Below, in pieces: positions 8,111 to 16,396 of a stretch of 64,000 nt of DNA. Every line of letters starts with the position of its first letter. Positions within the stretch are counted from its first letter, which is position 1. The DNA is from Segetibacter aerophilus (GTDB lineage Bacteria; Bacteroidota; Bacteroidia; Chitinophagales; Chitinophagaceae). The translations under genes and the position numbers were made by a program. The stretch is taken from contig NZ_BJYT01000004.1 of assembly GCF_007991655.1 (NCBI RefSeq), forward strand, positions 124,001 through 188,000, read 5' to 3'. The notes under the pieces are model-generated. The model worked only from the letters and a program-made list of their open reading frames with translations. It was not told where the DNA came from and ran no database searches.

Positions 8111-8863
8111 ATGGATGTTTTATTTCATCAGTCAGTTGCTAATTGGATTCTTATTGGGTTAGCAGCCTTTATTATTGGTCTTTCAAAATCAGGAATAAAG
8201 GGGATTGAGATGATCAACATTACCATTATGGCAATTGTGTTTGGAGGCAAGGCATCTACCGGGGTCGTATTGCCATTGCTTTGTTTTGCAGATTTGATGG
8301 CAGTCAAATATTATCATCGTCATGCACAGTGGAGTCATTTCTGGAAACTCTTACCCTGGCTTGCAATTGGAATTTTAATTGGAGTATTTGTAGGCAAAGA
8401 TCTAGATGAAGCTCTATTTAGAAAGGTAATGGCAGTCATCATCATTGTTACCGTTGCATTGCTGCTTTTAATCGAAATGAGCAAGAATATTAAAATACCC
8501 GAAAATAAACTCTTTGCAGTCAGCATGGGATTGATTGCCGGGTTTACCACGATGCTAGGTAACCTTGGAGGTGCTTTTTCTAATATTTATTTCCTTGCTA
8601 CCCGGATGGTCAAAAATGATTTCATTGGAACGGCGGCCTGGATATTCCTGGTAATCAATTTTTTTAAGCTGCCTTTCCAGGTGATCTATTGGCACAACAT
8701 TACACTTGCTTCACTAAAAATTGACCTCTTTTTGCTGCCCATAATTATTGTTGGTTTTTTAGCAGGAGTTGCTATCGTGGCGAAAATAAAAGACAATAGT
8801 TACCGCAAAATAGTTTTTGTACTAACCGTAATTGGAGCAATATTTATTTTCTTTAAAAGGTAA
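8111..8863 (+). CDS. Sulfite exporter TauE/SafE family membrane protein
   Basis: 250 residues with about eight hydrophobic segments in two related halves. Typical signatures are GLSKSGIKGIEM near residue 24, and the second-half counterpart GFTTMLGNLGGAF near residue 150. The family moves sulfite, sulfonates or other small organic anions across the inner membrane; the substrate here is unknown. The gene stands alone. ATG 8111 is chosen because it precedes the first membrane segment by ten residues. Confidence 0.88.
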   Translation: MDVLFHQSVANWILIGLAAFIIGLSKSGIKGIEMINITIMAIVFGGKASTGVVLPLLCFADLMAVKYYHRHAQWSHFWKLLPWLAIGILIGVFVGKDLDEALFRKVMAVIIIVTVALLLLIEMSKNIKIPENKLFAVSMGLIAGFTTMLGNLGGAFSNIYFLATRMVKNDFIGTAAWIFLVINFFKLPFQVIYWHNITLASLKIDLFLLPIIIVGFLAGVAIVAKIKDNSYRKIVFVLTVIGAIFIFFKR

Positions 8864-8904
8864 GAACATGTCGAAAGCTTATTGGCTGGCAAAATTTCAA
8901 AACA

Positions 8905-8936
8905 CAAAAAAGCATGACTTCAATCGAGTCATGCTT
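8905..8936 (-). terminator. Terminator of the glycosyltransferase gene
   Basis: A 10-bp perfect stem, AAGCATGACT (8910-8919) with AGTCATGCTT (8927-8936), loop of 7. On the minus strand it ends in a T-run. It lies 22 nt beyond the stop of the gene at 8959-10329 and may also stop transcription from the + strand TauE gene. Confidence 0.8.
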
Positions 8937-8958
8937 ACTGGTTGGTTTTGATTGTTGT

Positions 8959-10329
8959 TTAATAAACCGGCTCTTCCCACTTGGCCAATTCATTTGCTGC
9001 TATTAATTCGCTTACATGTTTCGCACATATTTCATTCGCATTATATTTTGCAAATTCGGCTGCAAGGCGTTTTACATTTTGTTTGTAGGTGTAGTTGTTA
9101 AGTATTTCTACAATGCTTCTGCGCATCTGTCGGCGTGTAGGTCTTTCTGTTCTCAGGTTAATACCTAATTTAAAGTAACCTATCCTGGCACAAATTTCAT
9201 TTTTGCCTTCATGAATTCCTGCTGCAACTAAAGGCAATTCGTTTTCGATAGCAAGCAATACTCCTCCGTAACCACCATTGCTGATATATGCGTCAGCATA
9301 AGGCATCACATCACTAAAAGGTATGAAGTCTTCGATGATGATATTGGGATGGGGATATTTTTGCCTTAACTCTTTTGTCCGCGAGCCGCCTGTTGTAACC
9401 ACCACTAATACATCCGTGTCTTTAAAGGCCTCCAGTGTCGGCACAATTAATTTCTTTACATCCTTCTCTACGGTGCCTTGGGTAACCAGTATAACGTTGT
9501 CGTATTTATTTAATCTTTCATCAAACCATGGATCCTTTTTTATTGAAGGTGAAAAGGGAAGAAAAGGTCCGGCAAATTTGATGTTGCTACCCATATCACT
9601 TCTTCGATATTCGAAACCCGGTGTGCCACTTTGTAATAACAACGTTGTTTTTTTGACTAGGTAGTCAAAGATGTTTTCATTGTTATAAGACAAGTTGTTC
9701 TCTGTGGCAAGTGCCTTTAATACCTTAGTTGATTTTGCAAAAAGAAGGTTGTCTGCCAGCCATCTTAACATGCTTTGTCTCAACTTTCCGACAATTGTTT
9801 TAGATGGCGTAATGCCTAAACCAGAAGGCGGCAGGTCTTTCGAAGTTTCAGTTAGAGGAAGAATGCCAATTGATATGACTGGGATATTCATTTTCTCTTT
9901 TACAAAAGGAATTGCCGTAAAGCAACAATCAGCAATCATCAGATCAAAAGGGAAGGTGCGATAGATTCGTTTTATGTCTTCATAATATTCTGTTGAACGC
10001 TTGATGAAGAAATTGATGATATCGAAATTTACTTTGGCAACAGCAGTCTTATATTTTGCTCTTTCCGGAAAGACCTCTTCCATATTATCTCCCCGAGCGT
10101 CGAGCGCTTTGATAAAGGGAAAATGAGGAATATTGAGTTTAGTTATTTTTTCTGCATAAGTATTCGAAGTGTACCAGCGAACATCGTAACCAATACCTTT
10201 TAGATAAACTGCCAACCCGGTCAAAGGGTTCACATGACCGTCGGCCGGAACGGTAGCAAACAAGATTTTTTTTCCGTTGCTTGCTTTGCTGATGACTTCA
10301 GCTTTTACTTGATATGTATCTCGTAACAT
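8959..10329 (-). CDS. UGT/MGT-type glycosyltransferase (GT1)
   Basis: 456 residues. The N-terminal domain carries KKILFATVPADGHVNPLTGLAVYL, the start typical of MGT/YjiC-like GT-B enzymes with the acceptor-site His in DGHVNP. The C-terminal nucleotide-sugar domain shows VILVTQGTVEKD, and the donor-binding region ends in ISNGGYGGVLLAIENELPLVAAG, equivalent to the plant/bacterial HGG-x-G motif with N in place of H. Such enzymes transfer UDP-sugars to small lipophilic acceptors such as flavonoids, macrolides or sterols. It is a single gene with its own terminator, and the acceptor cannot be inferred. The ~20 residues before KKILFA are not family-typical, so a later start is possible. Confidence 0.88.
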   Translation of the reverse strand: MLRDTYQVKAEVISKASNGKKILFATVPADGHVNPLTGLAVYLKGIGYDVRWYTSNTYAEKITKLNIPHFPFIKALDARGDNMEEVFPERAKYKTAVAKVNFDIINFFIKRSTEYYEDIKRIYRTFPFDLMIADCCFTAIPFVKEKMNIPVISIGILPLTETSKDLPPSGLGITPSKTIVGKLRQSMLRWLADNLLFAKSTKVLKALATENNLSYNNENIFDYLVKKTTLLLQSGTPGFEYRRSDMGSNIKFAGPFLPFSPSIKKDPWFDERLNKYDNVILVTQGTVEKDVKKLIVPTLEAFKDTDVLVVVTTGGSRTKELRQKYPHPNIIIEDFIPFSDVMPYADAYISNGGYGGVLLAIENELPLVAAGIHEGKNEICARIGYFKLGINLRTERPTRRQMRRSIVEILNNYTYKQNVKRLAAEFAKYNANEICAKHVSELIAANELAKWEEPVY

Positions 10330-10657
10330 GACTTTTAGTTTCGGTTTTTTAATGAATCAAAACTATTTCTGACAATGGCGAAATGCAACTGGTTTATAGA
10401 TGAAGTAGGCTTTCTTATTTATGGAATGCCATACGCCATTATAAGCGGGAAAAGGTAAATAACAATAAATTTAACAATGTATAATTTACTGATTTCGAAT
10501 TAGAAAGAGAACTTACAGGAGAATTTTTTATAAAAGATGTGATTGAAAATCGCATACTTCATCTTCTTGCTGCTGGTTTTATGTTCATTTTGCAACATGT
10601 TTATGTGATGTATAAAAAATTTCGCTAAATACGATTCTTCTTTAAAAAATGTTGAAA

Positions 10658-10670
10658 GGAGCGTCGCAAC
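10658..10670 (-). repeat. GTTGCGACGC intergenic repeat, copy C
   Basis: Reads GTTGCGACGCTCC on the minus strand, the same 13-mer as copy I at 54827. It lies 134 nt beyond the stop of the sugar dehydrogenase, in its sense, after the terminator. Confidence 0.65.
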
Positions 10671-10701
10671 AAGAGCTTGATTAAGTTCCGCTGCTTGCAA
10701 C

Positions 10702-10733
10702 AAAAAAATCCCGTTATTGATGACAATAACGGG
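10702..10733 (-). terminator. Terminator of the sugar dehydrogenase gene
   Basis: CCCGTTATT (10710-10718) pairs with AATAACGGG (10725-10733) around a 6-nt loop. On the minus strand it is followed by a run of seven T. It lies 71 nt beyond the stop at 10805. Confidence 0.8.
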
Positions 10734-10804
10734 AAAGATTTTTTTAGTGTAAATACGGTAATAAGTTGTGCTATAATTCCATCAACTTACCTCGAAACGC
10801 TGAG

Positions 10805-11947
10805 TTACTTTTTTGGGATTAGTTTGATTAATAAACCTGGTCCTTCTGTGATAGCGTAAATAAATCCATCAGGACTTTGGGCTACAGCTCTGAAGCGACC
10901 CACATCCTGTAATAATTTTTCTTCGGTAACGTAAGTGGTACCGTCGAGTTGCACGCGAGCTATGTGGCGAAACGCAAGTGCACCGACCAACAAGTTTCCT
11001 TTCCAGCCGGGATACTTATCGCTTGTTACAATCGTCATTCCGCACGGACCAATGGACGGTACCCAGTAACGCGTTGGATTTGTAACGCCTTCCATTTCTT
11101 TGAATTGCGTTAATATAGTGCCGTCATAGTTTATTCCATAAGATGTTTTGGGCCAGCCATAATTTTTGCCTTTTTCTATCAGGTTAAGTTCGTCACCACC
11201 TTTTGGTCCGTGTTCAACAGCCCAGATACGATCAGTTGCTGCATCATACACCATCCCCTGGGGGTTGCGATGACCATACGTCCAGATGGAGCCGTGTGCG
11301 TTTTTCTGACCTACAAACGGATTGTCAGCAGGGATGCGTCCATCATCATACACCCTATGGATTTTTCCGTGGTCATTATCCAGCTCCTGCACTTTTGGTT
11401 GCGTTCCTCTTTCACCGGAACTGAAATAAAGAAAACCTTTTTTGTCAAAAACGATCCTGCTTCCAAAGTGAAAATCAGCCTTTAAAAAAGGCTTTGCCAT
11501 ATAAATATCCTGCTTGTCAGTCAACTGGTTTCCGGCCAATTTAAACCTCATGATAGCGGTGGTAGCACCACCTTCAACAGGCTTTGAATAAGATATATAA
11601 ATCCATTTTGTTTTATTATAATCAGGATGAAGTTTTATGTCAAGTAAACCACCTTGTCCCTGGCTAAAAACCTTCGGCACGCCAACCAGTTTTTCTCCAG
11701 TAAACTTATCATTCTTAAAAACCAGTATCTCACCGGCACGTTCCGTTACAAGCATTCTTCCATCAGGAAGCCAAACCATTCCCCATGGATTAGCAAAGTC
11801 TCCATACAATTTCTCGACAGTAAATTGAGAAGAGTCTGAAGTGGGTTGTTGAGCAGAGCCGGTTTGAGTTTGGCAATTAGAAGAAAGTGACAGAACCAAT
11901 AATGCAGGTAAAACGAAAGAGAGGGAGAACAAAAAAGCCTTATTCAT
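10805..11947 (-). CDS. PQQ-dependent sugar dehydrogenase (glucose/sorbosone dehydrogenase fold)
   Basis: 380 residues, a six-bladed propeller of the GSDH/YliI (aldose sugar dehydrogenase) family. Family signatures are NPWGMVWLPDGRMLVTERAG, GGLLDIKLHPDY, HFGSRIVFD, YGHRNPQGMVYD, WAVEHGPKGGDELNLI and KNYGWPKTSYG. The conserved His/Arg and acidic residues of the PQQ and calcium sites lie in these blocks. The N-terminus is a secretion signal; Cys25 in LSSNC followed by QTQTG is a plausible lipidation site. It should oxidise aldose sugars in the periplasm and pass electrons to the respiratory chain. No PQQ biosynthesis genes are seen in the window. A -7 box and a perfect palindrome lie just upstream. 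Confidence 0.9.
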   Translation of the reverse strand: MNKAFLFSLSFVLPALLVLSLSSNCQTQTGSAQQPTSDSSQFTVEKLYGDFANPWGMVWLPDGRMLVTERAGEILVFKNDKFTGEKLVGVPKVFSQGQGGLLDIKLHPDYNKTKWIYISYSKPVEGGATTAIMRFKLAGNQLTDKQDIYMAKPFLKADFHFGSRIVFDKKGFLYFSSGERGTQPKVQELDNDHGKIHRVYDDGRIPADNPFVGQKNAHGSIWTYGHRNPQGMVYDAATDRIWAVEHGPKGGDELNLIEKGKNYGWPKTSYGINYDGTILTQFKEMEGVTNPTRYWVPSIGPCGMTIVTSDKYPGWKGNLLVGALAFRHIARVQLDGTTYVTEEKLLQDVGRFRAVAQSPDGFIYAITEGPGLLIKLIPKK

Positions 11948-11971
11948 ATTTATCTTTTTGATTTATTTCAG

Positions 11972-11996
11972 CAAAAATATCTATAACGGCCGTTAT
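11972..11996 (-). promoter_or_regulatory. -7 box with adjacent perfect palindrome (candidate operator)
   Basis: On the minus strand TATTTTTG (11972-11979) matches TAnnTTTG and lies 24 nt before the ATG at 11947. Immediately upstream, in the spacer where RNA polymerase would sit, is the perfect 14-bp palindrome ATAACGGCCGTTAT (11983-11996). This is consistent with a dimeric regulator controlling the sugar dehydrogenase; the regulator is unknown. Confidence 0.5.
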
Positions 11997-12163
11997 TAGA
12001 CATTTTAAGTTTTGCTAATAATTTGATTGTTTTTACAACAAACAATAATGTTTAAAGTTTATAGCGTCGCCTCATTCGCCTCTAAAAATTAAATCAAAGC
12101 TTCAATTCAGATTCAGGTGGCACTCGTTATCTTAGTAAAAGTTTATCATCTAACAAGCATCAT

Positions 12164-12688
12164 ATGAATAGCAAATCTTCGAAGCATCCTCTTTTTAAAA
12201 CTCTTTTACCGTTGCTCTTTTTGTTGGCTCTTACGAGTGTAGAAGAAAGTTGGGCTCAACAGAAAACGGGCAGCTTGTCTGATCTTAGTTTCATAGAAGG
12301 TCATTGGAAGGCAACGATGAGTGATCGGACTGTGGAAGGAGAATGGATGCCGCAAGATGGCGACAACATGTTAGGCTTTATGAGGATGATGAGCGGAAAC
12401 AAAGCAAGTATGTATGAGCTTCTGGCGTATGAGCAAAGCGAACAGGGGCTTGTGTCAAGAGTAAAGCACTTTAAGCCGGGCATGATAGGAATGGAGGAAA
12501 AGGAAAAATTCGACCAATACAATTTTGTCGAGGCAAGTAAGGGCAAAGTAGTTCTTCAGAAACAAGGTGAAGACTTGAGGATCATCTACGAAAAACGTTC
12601 TAACGATCAGTTCGCTATTATGCGCGGTAACTTAGCCGAAGGCAAATGGGCGTTTAAAGACCTGTTTGTTTTTAACAGGGTTAAGTAA
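12164..12688 (+). CDS. Secreted DUF6265-like protein
   Basis: 174 residues with a signal peptide ending near SWAQQ. The mature domain starts LSFIEGHWKA, continues VEGEWMPQDGDNMLGFMRMM with an ELLAYEQSEQGL strand, and ends with the IIYEKRSNDQFAIMRG region. This is the lipocalin-like beta-barrel pattern of DUF6265 (W-L-x-G-x-W ... G-G-x-M-L-G). Function unknown; probably a periplasmic ligand-binding barrel. It precedes a DUF3500 gene on the same strand, separated by repeat copy D, so co-transcription is uncertain. Confidence 0.7.
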   Translation: MNSKSSKHPLFKTLLPLLFLLALTSVEESWAQQKTGSLSDLSFIEGHWKATMSDRTVEGEWMPQDGDNMLGFMRMMSGNKASMYELLAYEQSEQGLVSRVKHFKPGMIGMEEKEKFDQYNFVEASKGKVVLQKQGEDLRIIYEKRSNDQFAIMRGNLAEGKWAFKDLFVFNRVK

Positions 12689-12744
12689 GAAGAGGGTTGC
12701 TGCAAATTTTTTTTTTGCCATCGATAATGCTGCTATTGAACCTC

Positions 12745-12765
12745 GTTGCGTCGCACTCTTGTACT
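12745..12765 (+). repeat. GTTGCGTCGC intergenic repeat, copy D
   Basis: Carries the intact 20-mer GTTGCGTCGCACTCTTGTAC plus T, as in copies A and B. It lies 57 nt beyond the stop of the DUF6265 gene, in its sense. Confidence 0.85.
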
Positions 12766-12857
12766 GATGTTTTATAAATTGAACAAGTCGTCTCTCAGCT
12801 ACTATTGATGTTTTTAACAGACTTCTGCTGTAAGTCATAATAAACTAACTTACCATA

Positions 12858-13877
12858 ATGAAAATTTTACTAATAATTGTATCGCTTTTGTTGCTTGATT
12901 CCTTTTCAACCTCTGCACAGGGAAACGATCTTTATAAGACCGCGAATGTTTTTCTGAATTCGCTGGATAACAACCAGAAAGCACAGGCTCAATATCCTTT
13001 CGACTCAGCCGAAAGATATAGGTGGCATTACGTTCCTTTAAATGATCGAAAGGGCATTTCGATAAATGAACTAAATGCTCAACAAAAAGATGCAGCAATC
13101 GCCCTGGTGAAGTCTGCTCTAAGCGAAAATGCATATAAGAAAGCAAGCCAGATAATGGCGCTTGAAACAGTGCTTAAGGCAATTGAAAACAGGCAGGAAA
13201 GCGATCACTACAGAGATCCGGGAAAATATTACTTCACACTTTTCGGAACGCCTTCTGCTTCTTCCGTATGGGGCTGGCGTCTTGATGGACATCATTTATC
13301 TTTCAGCTTCTCTTCAGAAAATAACAAGATTGTATCGGGCACGCCCGGGTTTATGGGAGCTAACCCGGCGATAGTTTTAAGCGGACCTGAAAAAGGGCTC
13401 GAAATCCTAAAAGAAGAAAATGAACTGGCCTTCGAGTTTTTGAAAGCGCTGAATGCAGAGCAGCTTGCAAAAGCAATTATCGAAACAGAAGCTCCGGGAG
13501 ATATCATCACAGTCAATAGCAGGAAGGCAATGATCGACAACACTAACGGCATCGCTTTTTCAACTTTGACTGCATCGCAAAAAGCAATATTTATAAAATT
13601 GCTCAGCCTGTATATCCATCGTTATACCCGCTTGTTTGCCAACAGCATGATGCATGATATTGAGGCGGTTGGTATGGATAAATTAATCTTTGCCTGGGCC
13701 GGAAGCAAAGAAAATGGAGTAGGAAATAAAAGATACTACAGGATAAAAGGTCCGACTATCATCATAGAATATGACAACACCCAAAACAACGGAAACCACG
13801 TGCATACAGTCGTGCGTGATCTGCAACACGATTTTGGTGGAGATGCTTTATTAGAGCACTACAAGAAAAGCCACTAG
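12858..13877 (+). CDS. Secreted DUF3500 family protein
   Basis: 339 residues with a signal peptide ending near STSAQ. Family hallmarks are WHYVPLNDRKGISINELN near the N-terminus, then VWGWRLDGHHLSFSFS, PGFMGANPAIV, and the C-terminal FAWAGS block, with RYYRIKGPTIIIEYDN and NHVHTVVRDLQHDFG. The histidines in DGHH and NHVHTV suggest a metal or small-ligand site, but no enzymatic role is established for DUF3500 that I know. Bacteroidota copies are often near sugar or aromatic catabolism genes. Confidence 0.85.
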   Translation: MKILLIIVSLLLLDSFSTSAQGNDLYKTANVFLNSLDNNQKAQAQYPFDSAERYRWHYVPLNDRKGISINELNAQQKDAAIALVKSALSENAYKKASQIMALETVLKAIENRQESDHYRDPGKYYFTLFGTPSASSVWGWRLDGHHLSFSFSSENNKIVSGTPGFMGANPAIVLSGPEKGLEILKEENELAFEFLKALNAEQLAKAIIETEAPGDIITVNSRKAMIDNTNGIAFSTLTASQKAIFIKLLSLYIHRYTRLFANSMMHDIEAVGMDKLIFAWAGSKENGVGNKRYYRIKGPTIIIEYDNTQNNGNHVHTVVRDLQHDFGGDALLEHYKKSH

Positions 13878-14024
13878 CCTGAAGCTGCAGTTGTTTTTTA
13901 ATGCTTTGTTTAGCTCCCTGCTCTATCTGCAAGGGTTGTTAATTTCTACAGACAATTCTTCTTTTTTTCGTACTTTTCTAACCTGTTTTAAGAAAACCGG
14001 TTCATCTAAACGACTTGCCATCAT

Positions 14025-16349
14025 ATGAATAAAAGAGTATTCATAATTATCTCAATACTGGTTGCCACTGTTGCCGGCTTCATCTTATCTTGTAATAGCA
14101 AAGGTCCTGCTGCTACTAACTCAGTGCCCGAGGTCGTCAGTTACAATTATCACATTCGTCCCATTCTATCAGATAAATGCTTTGCCTGTCACGGCCCTGA
14201 TGCCAACAAGCGCAAAGCAAGTTTTAGACTCGATATTGAAGATTCTGCATTTGCGCCCTTAAAAGAGACAAAGGGTGCACTGGCAATTGTAAGAGGTAAG
14301 CCTGAACAATCGGAGTTGTATAAAAGAATTACTTCCAAAGATCCTTCGTATCTGATGCCTTCGCCTGAGTCTCATTTGGCTGTTCTTAACGATCATGAAA
14401 TTGCCTTAATAAAAAAATGGATCGAACAAGGGGCGAAGTATGAAAAACACTGGGCCTTTGTTGCTCCTAAAAAGGCTGCTCTGCCTACAGTAGAAAATAA
14501 GGAATGGTGCAAGAATGAGGTCGATTTTTTTGTAGCAAAAAAAATGGAAGATCAAAACCTGCGGCCAAATGAAGAAGCTGATAAAGAGCGACTGCTCAAA
14601 AGAGTCTCCTTTGATCTCACAGGTCTTCCACCTTCTGTAGAAATGATGGATAAATTTCTTGCAGACAATAGCGCCAATGCATATGAAAAAATCGTGGATG
14701 AATTACTGAAATCACCAAGGTATGGAGAGAAGATGGCAGTTCATTGGCTCGACATTGCGCGGTATGCTGACTCTTACGGTTACCAGGATGATAATATCAG
14801 AACGCAGTGGCCTTGGCGCGACTGGCTTATTCATGCATTTAATACCAACCTTTCTTACGACAAATTCCTTACCTGGCAAATGGCAGGTGATATGCTACCT
14901 AACGCCACCAAAGAGCAGGTGCTGGCTACAGCTTTCTTTCGCAACCATAAGTACACAGAAGAGGGTGGGGTAGTGCCTGAGGAATACAGGATAGAATACA
15001 TTTTAGACAAAACTAAAACATATGGCAGGGGAATCATGGGCGTGACGATTGAGTGTGCACAGTGTCATGATCATAAGTATGATCCGTTTAGTCAGAAGGA
15101 TTATTATGATTTGTTTGCCTTTTTCAATAATACCAAAGAAGAAGGATATGAGGGTGATGTGTCGACTTCAAAGCCTGCTAAAAATCCTATTCTGGCTATT
15201 TCTGACTCGGATGTTCATAACATACTGTCCTATATAAACAAAAAAGATACAGGTAAGCTAACGGTATCAGTGATGGGCGAACGTGATTCTTTGCGTAAAA
15301 CATTCATACTTGGACGGGGAGCATACGACAATCCAACAGTGGAAGTAATGCCTAATGCGATACCTGCAGTAATGCCTTTCGATACGGTAAAGCTAGCCCG
15401 TAACAGGCTTGGCCTTGCCCTTTGGACCACCAATAAAAGCAATCCCTTAACTGCCCGGGTTTTTGTAAATCAGATGTGGCAGGAACTCTTTGGAAGAGGT
15501 ATCGTGAAAACAACAGGAGATTTCGGAATGCAGGGAGAACTACCAACTCATCCGGAATTACTTGACTGGCTTGCTGTTGACTTTATGGAAAGCGGTTGGG
15601 ATATAAAAAGGCTGATGAAGAAAATAATGATGTCTGCAACTTACAGACAATCTTCAAAAGTTTCACCTGAAAAATTGAAAGAGGATCCCGAAAATATCTT
15701 GTTGTCCAGAGGTCCTCGTTATCGTGTGCCTGCTGAGTTTGTACGCGACATTGTTCTCGCTAGTAGCGGGTTGCTTAACAATACAATTGGGGGTCCAAGT
15801 GTAAAGCCATACCAGCCTCCTGGTCTTTGGGAGGGCGCAACTTCGGGCCGTGGTGTGCTGGCGAAATACGAGCAGGATCATGGACAGGATTTGTATCGGC
15901 GGGGCATGTACACGTTTATTAAGCTAACTGTGCCACCTGCTTCTATGATGATCTTTGATGCAAGTAACAGGGATCAATGCGAGGTTAAGAGATCTAAGAC
16001 GAACACACCTTTGCAGGCGCTCGTGATGATGAATGATCCAACGGTGTTAGAGGCATCACGGGTATTGTCTCAAAGCCTTGTTGCAAAATCCGGTGATGCG
16101 AAAAATAATATTGTTACCGCATTTCGACTGGTCGTATGTAGAAAACCTACAGATAAAGAAACGAAGATCTTGGAAAGCTATTATGACGAGGAATTTCAAT
16201 TATACCAACAAAAGAAAATGGATGCAAAAACAACCATAGCTGTGGGTGAAAGCCAGGTGAATGAAAAGATTGACGCAATAAAAACGGCAGCGTTGATGAA
16301 GACCATCCAGGCTATATATAACCTGGAGGAAACAATTACAAAAACATAA
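14025..16349 (+). CDS. Cytochrome c-DUF1549-DUF1553 (PSD) lipoprotein
   Basis: 774 residues. N-terminal signal with Cys23 (FILSCNSKG) as a likely lipidation site. A planctomycete-type cytochrome c domain carries CFACH at residues 52-56 and HPRDP-like YLMPSPESHL downstream. DUF1549 (PSCyt2) contains KRVSFDLTGLPPS and the H-W-x-D-x-A-R-Y-A-D-S core. DUF1553 (PSD1) carries RVFVNQMWQELFGRGIV and FGMQGELPTHPELLDWLA. These proteins occur with DUF1501 partners in planctomycetes and Bacteroidota and are thought to be envelope electron-transfer or sugar-oxidising enzymes; the reaction is not established. It heads a four-gene operon (next start about 48 nt later). Confidence 0.9.
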   Translation: MNKRVFIIISILVATVAGFILSCNSKGPAATNSVPEVVSYNYHIRPILSDKCFACHGPDANKRKASFRLDIEDSAFAPLKETKGALAIVRGKPEQSELYKRITSKDPSYLMPSPESHLAVLNDHEIALIKKWIEQGAKYEKHWAFVAPKKAALPTVENKEWCKNEVDFFVAKKMEDQNLRPNEEADKERLLKRVSFDLTGLPPSVEMMDKFLADNSANAYEKIVDELLKSPRYGEKMAVHWLDIARYADSYGYQDDNIRTQWPWRDWLIHAFNTNLSYDKFLTWQMAGDMLPNATKEQVLATAFFRNHKYTEEGGVVPEEYRIEYILDKTKTYGRGIMGVTIECAQCHDHKYDPFSQKDYYDLFAFFNNTKEEGYEGDVSTSKPAKNPILAISDSDVHNILSYINKKDTGKLTVSVMGERDSLRKTFILGRGAYDNPTVEVMPNAIPAVMPFDTVKLARNRLGLALWTTNKSNPLTARVFVNQMWQELFGRGIVKTTGDFGMQGELPTHPELLDWLAVDFMESGWDIKRLMKKIMMSATYRQSSKVSPEKLKEDPENILLSRGPRYRVPAEFVRDIVLASSGLLNNTIGGPSVKPYQPPGLWEGATSGRGVLAKYEQDHGQDLYRRGMYTFIKLTVPPASMMIFDASNRDQCEVKRSKTNTPLQALVMMNDPTVLEASRVLSQSLVAKSGDAKNNIVTAFRLVVCRKPTDKETKILESYYDEEFQLYQQKKMDAKTTIAVGESQVNEKIDAIKTAALMKTIQAIYNLEETITKT

Positions 16350-16396
16350 TTAGTAAGGATGGGATGGAGAAGGATCTTGCTAATAAAAAGTTTGTT

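Larger units (their letters stand above)
10330..10804. other. Intergenic region without a supported gene
   Basis: 475 bp upstream of the glycosyltransferase. It holds the divergent repeat copy C (10658-10670) and the terminator at 10702-10733. The remainder is AT-rich. Two short open frames (10500-10703 minus and 10677-10859 plus) cross the repeat or the terminator and have no protein-like features. Confidence 0.5.

Noticed and set aside
10500-10859. Two short ORFs (67 and 60 residues) in the sugar-dehydrogenase 3' region
   Set aside because: Each runs over repeat copy C or the terminator and has no protein-like features.
12632-12838. 68-residue minus-strand ORF
   Set aside because: Spans the end of the DUF6265 gene and repeat copy D; no supporting features.
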